Origin: Sphingopyxis sp. LC81
GTDB taxonomy: Bacteria; Pseudomonadota; Alphaproteobacteria; Sphingomonadales; Sphingomonadaceae
Length of the DNA: 64,000 nucleotides
Assembly: GCF_000756375.1 (NCBI RefSeq)
Contig: NZ_JNFD01000007.1
Coordinates: 183,806-247,805, forward strand
Reading direction: 5' to 3'
Under the pieces are notes generated by a model, which was not told the DNA's origin, made no database searches, and saw nothing but the letters and a program-made list of their open reading frames with translations. The position numbers and the translations under genes were made by a program. The first letter of the stretch is position 1. Each line of letters begins with the position of its first letter. Positions 1 through 7,362 of this stretch are shown here, in pieces.

Positions 1-28
1 ACCGCCCGGCGGGGGTGTCAACACCTCT

Positions 29-42
29 TGACACCGGTTACC
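29..42. promoter_or_regulatory. Candidate uronate-regulon operator, copy 1 (upstream of kduI)
   Basis: The sequence TGACACCGGTTACC lies 53 bases before the kduI ATG and has an ACCGGT core. The same 13-14 bases recur at 7159-7172 and, inverted, at 7305-7317, with a symmetric relative at 13437-13449. Even palindromes with a central CG are typical of LacI-family operators, so a LacI-type repressor is the likely partner (inference; none is in the window). The site overlaps a TTGACA hexamer at 28-33, so binding could block a promoter. Confidence 0.65.
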
Positions 43-94
43 ATCAAATCTAGCAAGGCGGCAAGCCAGAAATATCGAACGAGGATGCGATCCC

Positions 95-937
95 ATGTTT
101 TCCAAGACCTATTATGCGACCCATCCGGTGATGATGGAGGAAGTGTCGAACGCCGAGCTGCGCGATCGCTACCTGATCCAGAACCTGTTCCGTGAAGGCG
201 AGTGCGTCCTCAACTACACCCACGCCGACCGCTTCGTGATCGGCGGCGTCGCCGTCGGTTCGGCGCCGGTCAAGCTGCCCGCACAGAGCGAGCCGCCGTC
301 GGCCGCGGGGCACCCGTTCCTCGAACGCCGCGAGCTCGCGATCGTCAACGTCTCTTCGGTGGAAGGCTCCGTCACTGTTGACGGCGAGAGCTTCACGCTC
401 GGCAATAAGGATTGCCTCTATGTGACGATGGGCGCGAAGGACGTCGAATTCGCAGGTGAAGGCGCGCGTTACTATCTGGCGTCGTGCCCGGCGCACAAGG
501 CGTTCACCACGCGCAAGCTCGGCATCGCCGACGCCAATGCGCTCGATCGCGGCAGCCTCGCCGAATCGAACGAACGCACGATCTTCCAGCTTGTCATCCC
601 GGGCGTGTGCGACAGCGCGCAGCTCGTCATGGGGCTGACCGTGCTCAAGGAAGGCAGCGTCTGGAACACGATGCCCCCGCACATCCACGAGCGCCGCAGC
701 GAGATTTATTTCTATTTCGAGCTCGACAATTTGGGCAGCGACCGCGTGATGCATTTCATGGGCGAGGGCGAGGCGACGCGCCACATCGTCATGCAGAATG
801 AGGAAGCGGTGATTTCGCCGCCCTGGTCGATCCACATGGGCGCGGGCACCAAATCCTATGCGTTCATCTGGGCGATGGCGGGTGAGAATCAGGACTATAC
901 CGACATGAACGTCCTCGACATCTGTCAGCTGTCGTAA
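95..937 (+). CDS. kduI: 5-dehydro-4-deoxy-D-glucuronate isomerase KduI
   Basis: Cytoplasmic isomerase that converts 5-keto-4-deoxyuronate, the product of pectate-lyase-generated unsaturated galacturonate, to 3-deoxy-D-glycero-2,5-hexodiulosonate. The 280-residue length matches the family. The cupin metal site is visible as HIHERRSE, with His196, His198 and Glu203 at the same numbering as the E. coli enzyme, and a further His247 in PPWSIHMG. It is the first gene of a kduI-kduD-kdgK-esterase set and lies directly behind an ACCGGT operator. The start is an ATG at the expected N-terminus ([11 protein letters not shown]). Identification is secure. Confidence 0.96.
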   Translation: MFSKTYYATHPVMMEEVSNAELRDRYLIQNLFREGECVLNYTHADRFVIGGVAVGSAPVKLPAQSEPPSAAGHPFLERRELAIVNVSSVEGSVTVDGESFTLGNKDCLYVTMGAKDVEFAGEGARYYLASCPAHKAFTTRKLGIADANALDRGSLAESNERTIFQLVIPGVCDSAQLVMGLTVLKEGSVWNTMPPHIHERRSEIYFYFELDNLGSDRVMHFMGEGEATRHIVMQNEEAVISPPWSIHMGAGTKSYAFIWAMAGENQDYTDMNVLDICQLS

Positions 938-946
938 TCCATTCAT

Positions 947-1018
947 CGTCACCCCGGACTCGATCCGGGGTCCAGACAACGCCGCGGAAATGGATGCCGG
1001 ATCAAGCCCGGCATGACG
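947..1018. repeat. Nested-palindrome intergenic element, copy 1
   Basis: 72 bp with outer ends CGTCA and TGACG. The left arm folds as CCCCGGA (952-958) with TCCGGGG (964-970), the right arm as TGCCGG (995-1000) with CCGGCA (1008-1013), and the arms are partly complementary to each other. It sits between kduI and kduD inside the presumed operon. Five more elements of the same design occur in the window. Confidence 0.8.
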
Positions 1019-1036
1019 AAGGGTAAGAGGATGCAA

Positions 1037-1783
1037 ATGTTCGACCTTACAGGAAAAGTCGCGCTCGTCACCGGCGCGAACACCGGCATCGGGCAGGGGA
1101 TCGCGCTCGCGCTCGCCGAAGCGGGCGCCGACATCGCCGCCGCGGGCCGCTCGCCCGCCGACGAGACCGTCGGCAAGGTGCGCGGGCTGGGTCGCCGCGG
1201 CGAGAATTTCGCCGCCGACCTGTCGAGCGTCGGCGCGGTGCAGCCGCTGGTCGACGCGGTGCTCGCCGAGTTCGGGCGCATCGACATCCTCGTCAACAAT
1301 GCCGGGATCATCCGCCGCGCCGACGCGGTCGACTTCACCGAGGCCGACTGGGACGCCGTGATGGACACCAATTTGAAGACGCTCTTCTTTCTCTGCCAGA
1401 GCGTCGGGCGCCACATGATCGCACGCGGTTCGGGCAAGATCATCAACATCGCCTCGATGCTGACCTTTCAGGGCGGCATCCGCGTGCCGAGCTATACCGC
1501 GTCGAAATCGGGGGTTGGCGGCCTCACCAAGCTGCTCGCGAACGAATGGGCGGCGAAAGGCGTGCAGGTCAACGCGATCGCGCCGGGCTATATCGCGACG
1601 AACAACACCGCCGCGCTGCAAGGCGACGAGACGCGCAACCGCCAGATCATGGAGCGCATCCCCGCGGGCCGCTGGGGCGACCCCAGCGACATCGGCGGCG
1701 CCGCGGTGTTCCTCGCGTCACCGGCGTCGAATTATGTGCAGGGCCATATCCTTGCCGTCGACGGCGGCTGGCTCGCAAGATAA
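1037..1783 (+). CDS. kduD: 2-dehydro-3-deoxy-D-gluconate 5-dehydrogenase KduD (SDR)
   Basis: NAD(P)-dependent short-chain dehydrogenase that reduces 3-deoxy-D-glycero-2,5-hexodiulosonate to 2-keto-3-deoxygluconate (KDG). The Rossmann motif TGANTGIG lies near the N-terminus, followed by NNAG and the catalytic YTASK. The 248-residue length is normal. I chose the ATG at 1037 because AAGAGG ends at 1030, six bases upstream; an ATG at 1031 is possible, and an in-frame ATG at 1013 lies inside the repeat and is unlikely. It follows kduI and precedes kdgK, which fixes the pathway assignment among many SDRs. Confidence 0.93.
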   Translation: MFDLTGKVALVTGANTGIGQGIALALAEAGADIAAAGRSPADETVGKVRGLGRRGENFAADLSSVGAVQPLVDAVLAEFGRIDILVNNAGIIRRADAVDFTEADWDAVMDTNLKTLFFLCQSVGRHMIARGSGKIINIASMLTFQGGIRVPSYTASKSGVGGLTKLLANEWAAKGVQVNAIAPGYIATNNTAALQGDETRNRQIMERIPAGRWGDPSDIGGAAVFLASPASNYVQGHILAVDGGWLAR

Positions 1784-1830
1784 CAGGAACGGATCGCCCT
1801 CCACGACGGAGGGGGCGAACGGGGAGTGAG

Positions 1831-2844
1831 ATGACCGACGGCCGCCTTGTCTTTTTCGGCGAACTGCTGATCCGCCTGACCGCGCCGGGCAACGAACTGC
1901 TGATGCAGTCCCCGTCGCTCGCGCTCCATGTCGGCGGGGCCGAGGCGAATGTCGCGATCGGCCTCGCGCATCTTGGCCACGACTGCGCGATGGTCAGCGC
2001 TATTCCCCCGAATGCGCTGGGTCGCGGAGCCGTGGCGGCGGTGCGCGGAGCAGGCGTCGATTGTGCCGCCGTCACGTCGCATCCGGGGCGAATGGGGCTC
2101 TATTTCCTCAGCGTCGGCGCCGGGCTGCGCGCGTCGGAGATCGTCTACGACCGTGCGGGATCGAGCTTCGCGGCGACGGGGCCCGAGGATTATGATTTCG
2201 ACCATTTGCTGGCGGGCGCGGGCCTGCTCCACCTCTCCGGCATCACCCCCGCGCTCGGGCCGCGCTCGGCCGATGCCGCGCTCGCGGCGGCGCGCGCGGC
2301 GAAGCGGCTCGGTGTCCCCGTCAGCTTCGACGGCAATTACCGCGCGATGCTGTGGGAGGCATGGGACAGCGATCCGCGCACGATCCTCTCCGAACTGATC
2401 GGGACCGCCGACATCCTGTTCGGCAACCACCGCGATTTGTCGCTCGTCCTCGGAAAGGAATTCAGCGGCGAGGGCGAAGACCGGCGGCGCGAAGCCGCCG
2501 AAGCGGGTTTCGCCGCTTTCCCAAGCCTCAAGCTGATCGCATCGACCGCGCGGCATACCGCCACCGCCGACCATCACCGCATCGCGGCGCGCGTCGATTT
2601 GCGCGACAGCGGCTACCAGACCCCCGAGATCGACGTCACCGGCATCGTCGACCGCATCGGCGCGGGCGATGCCTTTGCCGCGGGCGTGCTCCACGCGCAC
2701 CTGTCGGGCGGCGACGCGCGCGCGATGGCCGAAAGCGGCCTCGCGCTCACCTGTCTCAAACATTCGCTGCCGGGCGACGCGAGCCGCTTTGCCCAAGCCG
2801 ATATCGACGCCTTCCACGGCGGCGGGCTCGATGTCCGTCGCTGA
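1831..2844 (+). CDS. kdgK: 2-keto-3-deoxygluconate kinase KdgK (PfkB family)
   Basis: Phosphorylates KDG to KDPG, the common step of both uronate branches in this locus. The PfkB/ribokinase fold is shown by the early GGAEANVA substrate-binding segment and the C-terminal GAGDAFAAG anion hole with the catalytic base Asp280. The 337-residue length is usual for the family. The ATG at 1831 follows GGGGAG. The 3' end overlaps the next gene by 14 bases, suggesting translational coupling. The aldolase that would cleave KDPG (Eda) is not in the window. A related sugar kinase specificity cannot be excluded from sequence, but the context is strong. Confidence 0.92.
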   Translation: MTDGRLVFFGELLIRLTAPGNELLMQSPSLALHVGGAEANVAIGLAHLGHDCAMVSAIPPNALGRGAVAAVRGAGVDCAAVTSHPGRMGLYFLSVGAGLRASEIVYDRAGSSFAATGPEDYDFDHLLAGAGLLHLSGITPALGPRSADAALAAARAAKRLGVPVSFDGNYRAMLWEAWDSDPRTILSELIGTADILFGNHRDLSLVLGKEFSGEGEDRRREAAEAGFAAFPSLKLIASTARHTATADHHRIAARVDLRDSGYQTPEIDVTGIVDRIGAGDAFAAGVLHAHLSGGDARAMAESGLALTCLKHSLPGDASRFAQADIDAFHGGGLDVRR

Positions 2845-4357
2845 CGCGGTCAGTCGCCGCGCGCTTCTGGCAACCGCCGGCAGCTCGCTTCTCCTGTCAG
2901 CCGTCGCACGGGCCGAGGTCTTCACGCCGGTCCATCATATCGGAGCGGTAGGCGCTCCCGACGGCGTCTATCGTTCGGGCGCATTTCGCAGCTTTGGCGA
3001 CAACCAGTCTTGGGCTTTCACGGGCATTCGCTATGGCCGCGCCGGGCGTTTCCAGGCTCCGGTCGCCGTAACGAAGGCCGAACAATTGCAGGGCGACATT
3101 TTCGGTCCCGCCTGCCCCCAAATGGGTAGCCGCTATCAGCCGCAAGGCGAGGATTGCCTGTTCCTCAATGTCTGGACGTCCGACATCGAAAAGCCCGCAA
3201 AGCGCCCGGTCATGGTCTATTTCCACGGCGGCGCCTATTCGACCGGCAGCGTCACCGACCCGGTCAACGACGGTGCCGCGTTGGCTGCGCGCGGCGATGT
3301 CGTCGTGATCACCGTCAACCACCGCCTCAACGCGCTCGGCTACCTCTACCTTGCGCGGCTCGACCCGCGCTTCCCCGACAGCGGCAATGCGGGGCAACTC
3401 GACCTGATCGCCGCGCTCCAATGGGTCCAGCGCAATATCGCGGCGTTCGGCGGCGACCCCGGCAATGTCACGGTCTTTGGCCAGTCGGGCGGCGGTGCGA
3501 AGATCGCGACCTTGATGGCGATGCCCGAAGCGAAGGGATTGTTCCACAAGGCGATCACGATGAGCGGGCAGCAGGTCACCGCGTCGGGCCCGCTCAACGC
3601 GACCAAACGCGCGCAGGCTTTCCTCGACAAATTGGGGGAAGGCGTCGACCCCGCGACCGCGCCGGTCGAGCAGCTCGTTGCCGCGCTGTCGGCGACCGAT
3701 CCGCTCCTCGGTGGCGGGGTCTATATGGGGCCGGTGCTCGATATGAAGCATCTGGTGCGCCACCCCTTCTGGCCCGACGCCGCGCCGCAGTCGCTCGGCA
3801 TCCCGATGATGCTCGGCAACACGGTGATGGAAACGCGCGCTTTCTACGCCCCCGATGGCAAGCAGCTCGCGGGGCTGAACTTCGACAATCTCGCTCAGCG
3901 GATCGCGCCCGAGATGCGCATCGATATCGAGCCATCGTGGGTCGTCGGCCAGTTCCGCGCCCGCTATCCGAAGGCCGCGCCGCTCGAGCTGTTCCACCGC
4001 ATCGTCACGGCGGCGCGCAGCTGGCGCGGGCAGGTCGAGGAGGCCGAGGCGCGCGCCCGCGCCAGGGCTCCGGGCTTCGTCTACCAGCTCGATTTCGAAA
4101 GCGCGAAACACGCCGACGATATCGCGCTCTGCTTCGGCACGATCCCCGATCCCACCCCCGCGCAGCAGGCGATGAGCGACCGTGTGATGGACGCTTTCGT
4201 CCGTTTCGCGCGCACCGGCGATCCGGGCTGGGCGCCCTATACGATGGCCAAGCGGCAGACGATGATCTTCGATACGGTCAGCCGCGTCGAAAATGATCCG
4301 CGCCAGTGGGAGCGTGAGTTGTTCGCGCGTGTGCCCTACATCCAGCCCGGTAGCTAA
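2831..4357 (+). CDS. Exported type B carboxylesterase
   Basis: Alpha/beta-hydrolase of the carboxylesterase type B family, 508 residues. Residues 1-31 look like a Tat signal (SRRALLATAG followed by a hydrophobic stretch and AxA), so it should act in the periplasm. The nucleophile elbow GQSGGG places Ser219, and CLFLNVWTS and the C-terminal FARTGDPGW stretch are family hallmarks. It starts within kdgK. In a pectin locus it may remove acetyl or methyl ester groups from oligogalacturonides; that substrate is inference. The 3' end meets the convergent hydrolase gene at 4354-4357. Confidence 0.85.
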   Translation: MSVADAVSRRALLATAGSSLLLSAVARAEVFTPVHHIGAVGAPDGVYRSGAFRSFGDNQSWAFTGIRYGRAGRFQAPVAVTKAEQLQGDIFGPACPQMGSRYQPQGEDCLFLNVWTSDIEKPAKRPVMVYFHGGAYSTGSVTDPVNDGAALAARGDVVVITVNHRLNALGYLYLARLDPRFPDSGNAGQLDLIAALQWVQRNIAAFGGDPGNVTVFGQSGGGAKIATLMAMPEAKGLFHKAITMSGQQVTASGPLNATKRAQAFLDKLGEGVDPATAPVEQLVAALSATDPLLGGGVYMGPVLDMKHLVRHPFWPDAAPQSLGIPMMLGNTVMETRAFYAPDGKQLAGLNFDNLAQRIAPEMRIDIEPSWVVGQFRARYPKAAPLELFHRIVTAARSWRGQVEEAEARARARAPGFVYQLDFESAKHADDIALCFGTIPDPTPAQQAMSDRVMDAFVRFARTGDPGWAPYTMAKRQTMIFDTVSRVENDPRQWERELFARVPYIQPGS

Positions 4358-5328
4358 ACGATCTTGTGCGAGCCGAGCCAGTTCCACAGCAACTCGGGCC
4401 AGATCGCAACGGGTAGCCCCGCCGTCTTCATCAACCCAAAGCCATGTTCGCCGCGCTCGAAGAAATGCGCCTCGACGGGGGCGCCGAGGTTGCGCGCGGC
4501 CTCGCGCAGCCGCACGCTATTCTCGACCTTCACGACGCTGTCGTCCTCGGCGTGGAGCAACCACAGCGGCGGTTGGTCGGCGCGGACATTGCGCTCGGGC
4601 GAATAGAGTTTCTCGCGTGCCGCATCCGGGTTCGCACCGATCAGCTTCTCGCGGCTCACGGCATGCGCAATCGCGGGGTCCATCGACACGACGGGATAGA
4701 TGGCCGCGAGCGCATCGGGCCGCGCCGGCAGGGCGTCGGCGGCATCGACCGGAGCATAAAGTTTGGCGTCGAAACGCGTAAGCAGGCTCGTCGCGACCTG
4801 CCCGCCCGCCGAGAAGCCGCCAAAGGCGACGCGCGCCGGGTCGACGTGGTCGATGGCTGCACGACTGCGCACCAGCCGAACCGCGCGCTGCGCATCGGCG
4901 AGCGGGACGTCCGAGCCATTCGTCCAGCCGTCACCGGGCAGGCGGTAAAAGAGGACATAGACGGTGACGCCGCGCTCGCACAGCCAGCGCGCGAGCTCAT
5001 AGCCTTCCTTGTCGACCACGACGTAGCGATAGCCGCCGCCTGGAGCGAGGATCACTGCCGCGCCACTGGGCTTCGCGGGCCGGAAGATGTCGACCCGCGG
5101 ACGTGTGATGCCTTGCAGCATCCGGTCGCTCGCATCCGGATCGTCGCTCCGCTGCACGACCGCCTCGACGAGTCCCGCGGGCGGCCGGATATGACCCTCG
5201 GGCCAGAGCGCAATGCTCGCGTCGGGTGCCAGACCCGCCGGGCGTGTCCACGCTGCCGGCGCCGCTGCCGCGCTCGCGAAGGGCAGGGCGAGGCCGGCCG
5301 TCAGCAACGCGCGGCGGTCGAAGGTCAT
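4354..5328 (-). CDS. Exported alpha/beta hydrolase, probable acetylesterase
   Basis: 324 residues with a Tat-like leader (DRRALLTAGLALP, then an Ala-rich cleavage zone). The oxyanion motif GGGY and nucleophile motif GFSAGG (Ser173) place it in the BD-FAE/Aes-like esterase group related to polysaccharide acetylesterases. The ATG at 5328 overlaps the stop of the upstream cupin gene (ATGA), so it is the third gene of the minus-strand lyase-cupin-hydrolase operon. The likely job is deacetylation of pectin fragments in the periplasm (inference from context). A peptidase-like alpha/beta hydrolase is the alternative. Confidence 0.82.
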   Translation of the reverse strand: MTFDRRALLTAGLALPFASAAAAPAAWTRPAGLAPDASIALWPEGHIRPPAGLVEAVVQRSDDPDASDRMLQGITRPRVDIFRPAKPSGAAVILAPGGGYRYVVVDKEGYELARWLCERGVTVYVLFYRLPGDGWTNGSDVPLADAQRAVRLVRSRAAIDHVDPARVAFGGFSAGGQVATSLLTRFDAKLYAPVDAADALPARPDALAAIYPVVSMDPAIAHAVSREKLIGANPDAAREKLYSPERNVRADQPPLWLLHAEDDSVVKVENSVRLREAARNLGAPVEAHFFERGEHGFGLMKTAGLPVAIWPELLWNWLGSHKIV

Positions 5329-5726
5329 TCGCTTGCCGCCTTGTTCGGATAGGCGATGATCAGCACCAGCGGTTCGCGGCCCGTCTGGCGGATGCCGACC
5401 TTCGCGCCCTTGTAGAGCCACGCCGCGGTTCCGGCCTTGAGTTCCTTCTCTTCGCCGTCCGAATGGACGACGCCAGTGCCCGAGAGGACATAATAAATTT
5501 CGTCATGGTCGATCGGATGTACGCCGATCGCCGCGCCGACGTGCAGCGCGCGCTTGCGGAATTCGAAGCTGCGCGGCGCGGGGACCGAATCGCTGATCCG
5601 GTACGCGGTCGACATACCGATCGCGCCGTGCGGCGGCGCTTCCTCGCGTACCGTTGCCGTTTCGTCGATCACCACCATTGCGGGAGCGGCTCCCCCGGCA
5701 AGGAACAGGGCGAGGAGCGCGCTCAT
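5325..5726 (-). CDS. Secreted or periplasmic cupin-domain protein
   Basis: 133 residues. A short hydrophobic N-terminus (MSALLALFLAGGAAPA) may be a signal peptide, followed by a single cupin barrel. The metal-binding segment reads HPIDHDEIYYVLSG, with more conserved glycines in GTAAWLYKG. The start at 5726 lies two bases after the stop of the pectate lyase gene, and its own stop overlaps the hydrolase start, so the three are co-transcribed. Cupins of this size in uronate loci may be isomerases or binding proteins; I cannot assign a reaction. Confidence 0.75.
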   Translation of the reverse strand: MSALLALFLAGGAAPAMVVIDETATVREEAPPHGAIGMSTAYRISDSVPAPRSFEFRKRALHVGAAIGVHPIDHDEIYYVLSGTGVVHSDGEEKELKAGTAAWLYKGAKVGIRQTGREPLVLIIAYPNKAASE

Positions 5727-5728
5727 CG

Positions 5729-7102
5729 TCAATTCGCCGTCCGCGAAGCGCGATCGCGCGCCGACAGATGTTCCTGCGGCAGCGGGGCGGTCTGCCCCGG
5801 ATAGCGGCCCGACTTCGGCTCCATCGTCGCAAGGTCCCACTCGGCCGCCACAAAAGGCGCGCGCACCTCCTTGATCTGGGGATAACCGCTCACTTCCTTT
5901 TCGTCGTCGATCACCTCGCCGCGCCCTTCGGCGACGAAGAAGATCACGCGGATCTCCTCGGCATCGCGCGCCCAGGGCCGCGCGCCGGCGGTCGCGAGCA
6001 CCGAGGTTTCGACATCGCGCACCGGCAGGATATTGTAGCCGCCGACCGGCGCCAGCGGCGCCTTGGCGCGGATCAGCTTGGCCTGCGTCTCGCCATAGCG
6101 GCCGAACTCGGGGAGCGGCTCGCCGTGGCGGTCGACCGCCAGATTGTCCTTGCCATAATATTCGAGGTCGCCGTCGCCGCCGAGCATCAGGAAAGGCAGG
6201 CCCGTGTCGGTGTCGTTGCCGCCGCGCATCACATTGCCGACCGCGGTGATCTGACCCGTCACATAATCATGCCCGACCCATTCGAGGTTCATCAGGTTGT
6301 AATGCACCGCGCGGTGCTGCGGATTATAGATCAGATTGTTGATCATCAGCGCCTGCCCGCCGCCCTTGATCAGCGGGTTGCGCTCGACATTATGCGCCCA
6401 GACGTTGCGGTAAAAGACGATCCCCGTCGCATTGTCGTGGATCAGCGATCCCTTGCTATGCTCGCCCTTCGGATGGCTCGCGTCGGCGAGGCCCTCGGCG
6501 GCGAGATTGTTCGAGAAGGTGATGTTGTGGCTGGTGCCCTTGCGCCAGTCTTCCACCGTCTTGCCGGTGAAACGCGGCCCCGACGCCGACATATTCTCGT
6601 CGATCCCCCACATGAGCGTGCAATGGTCGACGATGACATTATGCGCCGCGACGGTCGAGAAAGTGTCGGCCTCCCACCCGCTGCGCTTCGGCTGACCGTC
6701 GACACCCGTATAGACACGCAAATGGCGCATCACGACGTCGTGCGTCTTCACATCGATGCCGGTGCGGATGAGCGTGATGCCGGGTCCGGGCGCGGTCTGT
6801 CCGGCGATGGTCAGGAACGGATGTTTGATCTCGATCGCCCGGCGCCCCATGTCGATCACGCCGCCAACTTCGAACACGATGATGCGCGGCCCCGGCGTCT
6901 CGATCGCCGCCTTCAGCGACCCCGGACCGTCGGGCGCGAGCGTGGTCACGCGCAATATCTGCCCGCCGCGTCCGCCCGGGGTCTCTGCCGCGGGACCGAC
7001 CGCGCCGGGGAAGGCGAGCGGCGCCGCAGCGGCCGCCATCGCCGAACCCGATGACAGGCTAAGGGCCAGAAAAAGCGCAGTTATCCAAGGCTTTTTGGGC
7101 AT
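5729..7102 (-). CDS. Secreted pectate lyase-like polysaccharide lyase (PL1-type)
   Basis: 457 residues with a clear Sec signal peptide (MPKKPWITALFLALSLSSG, ending SAMA). The mature part has the right-handed parallel beta-helix pattern of pectate lyases: PGSLKAAI near the start, then VIVDHCTLMWG and further VxxNN repeats. Beta-elimination of polygalacturonate yields unsaturated oligomers that feed KduI/KduD. I chose the ATG at 7102 because GGAGAG lies six bases upstream; ATGs at 7117 and 7120 are too close to it. It is the first gene of a three-gene minus-strand operon whose promoter region has an ACCGGT operator at 7159-7172. Confidence 0.88.
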   Translation of the reverse strand: MPKKPWITALFLALSLSSGSAMAAAAAPLAFPGAVGPAAETPGGRGGQILRVTTLAPDGPGSLKAAIETPGPRIIVFEVGGVIDMGRRAIEIKHPFLTIAGQTAPGPGITLIRTGIDVKTHDVVMRHLRVYTGVDGQPKRSGWEADTFSTVAAHNVIVDHCTLMWGIDENMSASGPRFTGKTVEDWRKGTSHNITFSNNLAAEGLADASHPKGEHSKGSLIHDNATGIVFYRNVWAHNVERNPLIKGGGQALMINNLIYNPQHRAVHYNLMNLEWVGHDYVTGQITAVGNVMRGGNDTDTGLPFLMLGGDGDLEYYGKDNLAVDRHGEPLPEFGRYGETQAKLIRAKAPLAPVGGYNILPVRDVETSVLATAGARPWARDAEEIRVIFFVAEGRGEVIDDEKEVSGYPQIKEVRAPFVAAEWDLATMEPKSGRYPGQTAPLPQEHLSARDRASRTAN

Positions 7103-7158
7103 CCTGTCTCTCCTCATCATTGGGGTATTGACATGTTCGTCGCAATCCGCAATCTTTC

Positions 7159-7172
7159 TGACACCGGTTACC
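7159..7172. promoter_or_regulatory. Candidate uronate-regulon operator, copy 2 (lyase side)
   Basis: TGACACCGGTTACC, identical over 14 bases to the copy at 29-42. It lies in the 260-bp divergent region, 57 bases from the pectate lyase start, and is placed to control the minus-strand operon. Confidence 0.65.
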
Positions 7173-7304
7173 CCAATCGGTCAACGAGAAAATATTTCCA
7201 AGGGAGAGGGTCTGATCCGGTTCGCCGCACCTGCGGGCGAGCCATCATCGCTCTCTGAAAGATCAACGGGTGAAGCGGTTTGCCAAATCGCTTTGTCCAG
7301 TAAA

Positions 7305-7317
7305 GTAACCGGTGTCA
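7305..7317. promoter_or_regulatory. Candidate uronate-regulon operator, copy 3 (receptor side)
   Basis: GTAACCGGTGTCA, the exact reverse complement of 13 bases of copies 1 and 2. It lies 45 bases before the TonB receptor ATG, so the divergent region carries one operator per promoter, about 145 bp apart, which would also allow looping. Confidence 0.65.
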
Positions 7318-7362
7318 TTCCTTGCGCAAGCGGGGGCAACGGGGCGATAAGGGAGGATGATA

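Noticed and set aside
28..56. TTGACA at 28-33 with TAGCAA at 51-56 as a kduI promoter
   Set aside because: The -35 and 17-bp spacing are good but the -10 matches only about half the consensus; kept only as a remark with the operator.
50..1621. Long minus-strand open frame opposite kduI and kduD
   Set aside because: High-GC shadow frame; its translation is Arg/Asp/Val-rich without a family, while kduI and kduD on the plus strand are certain.
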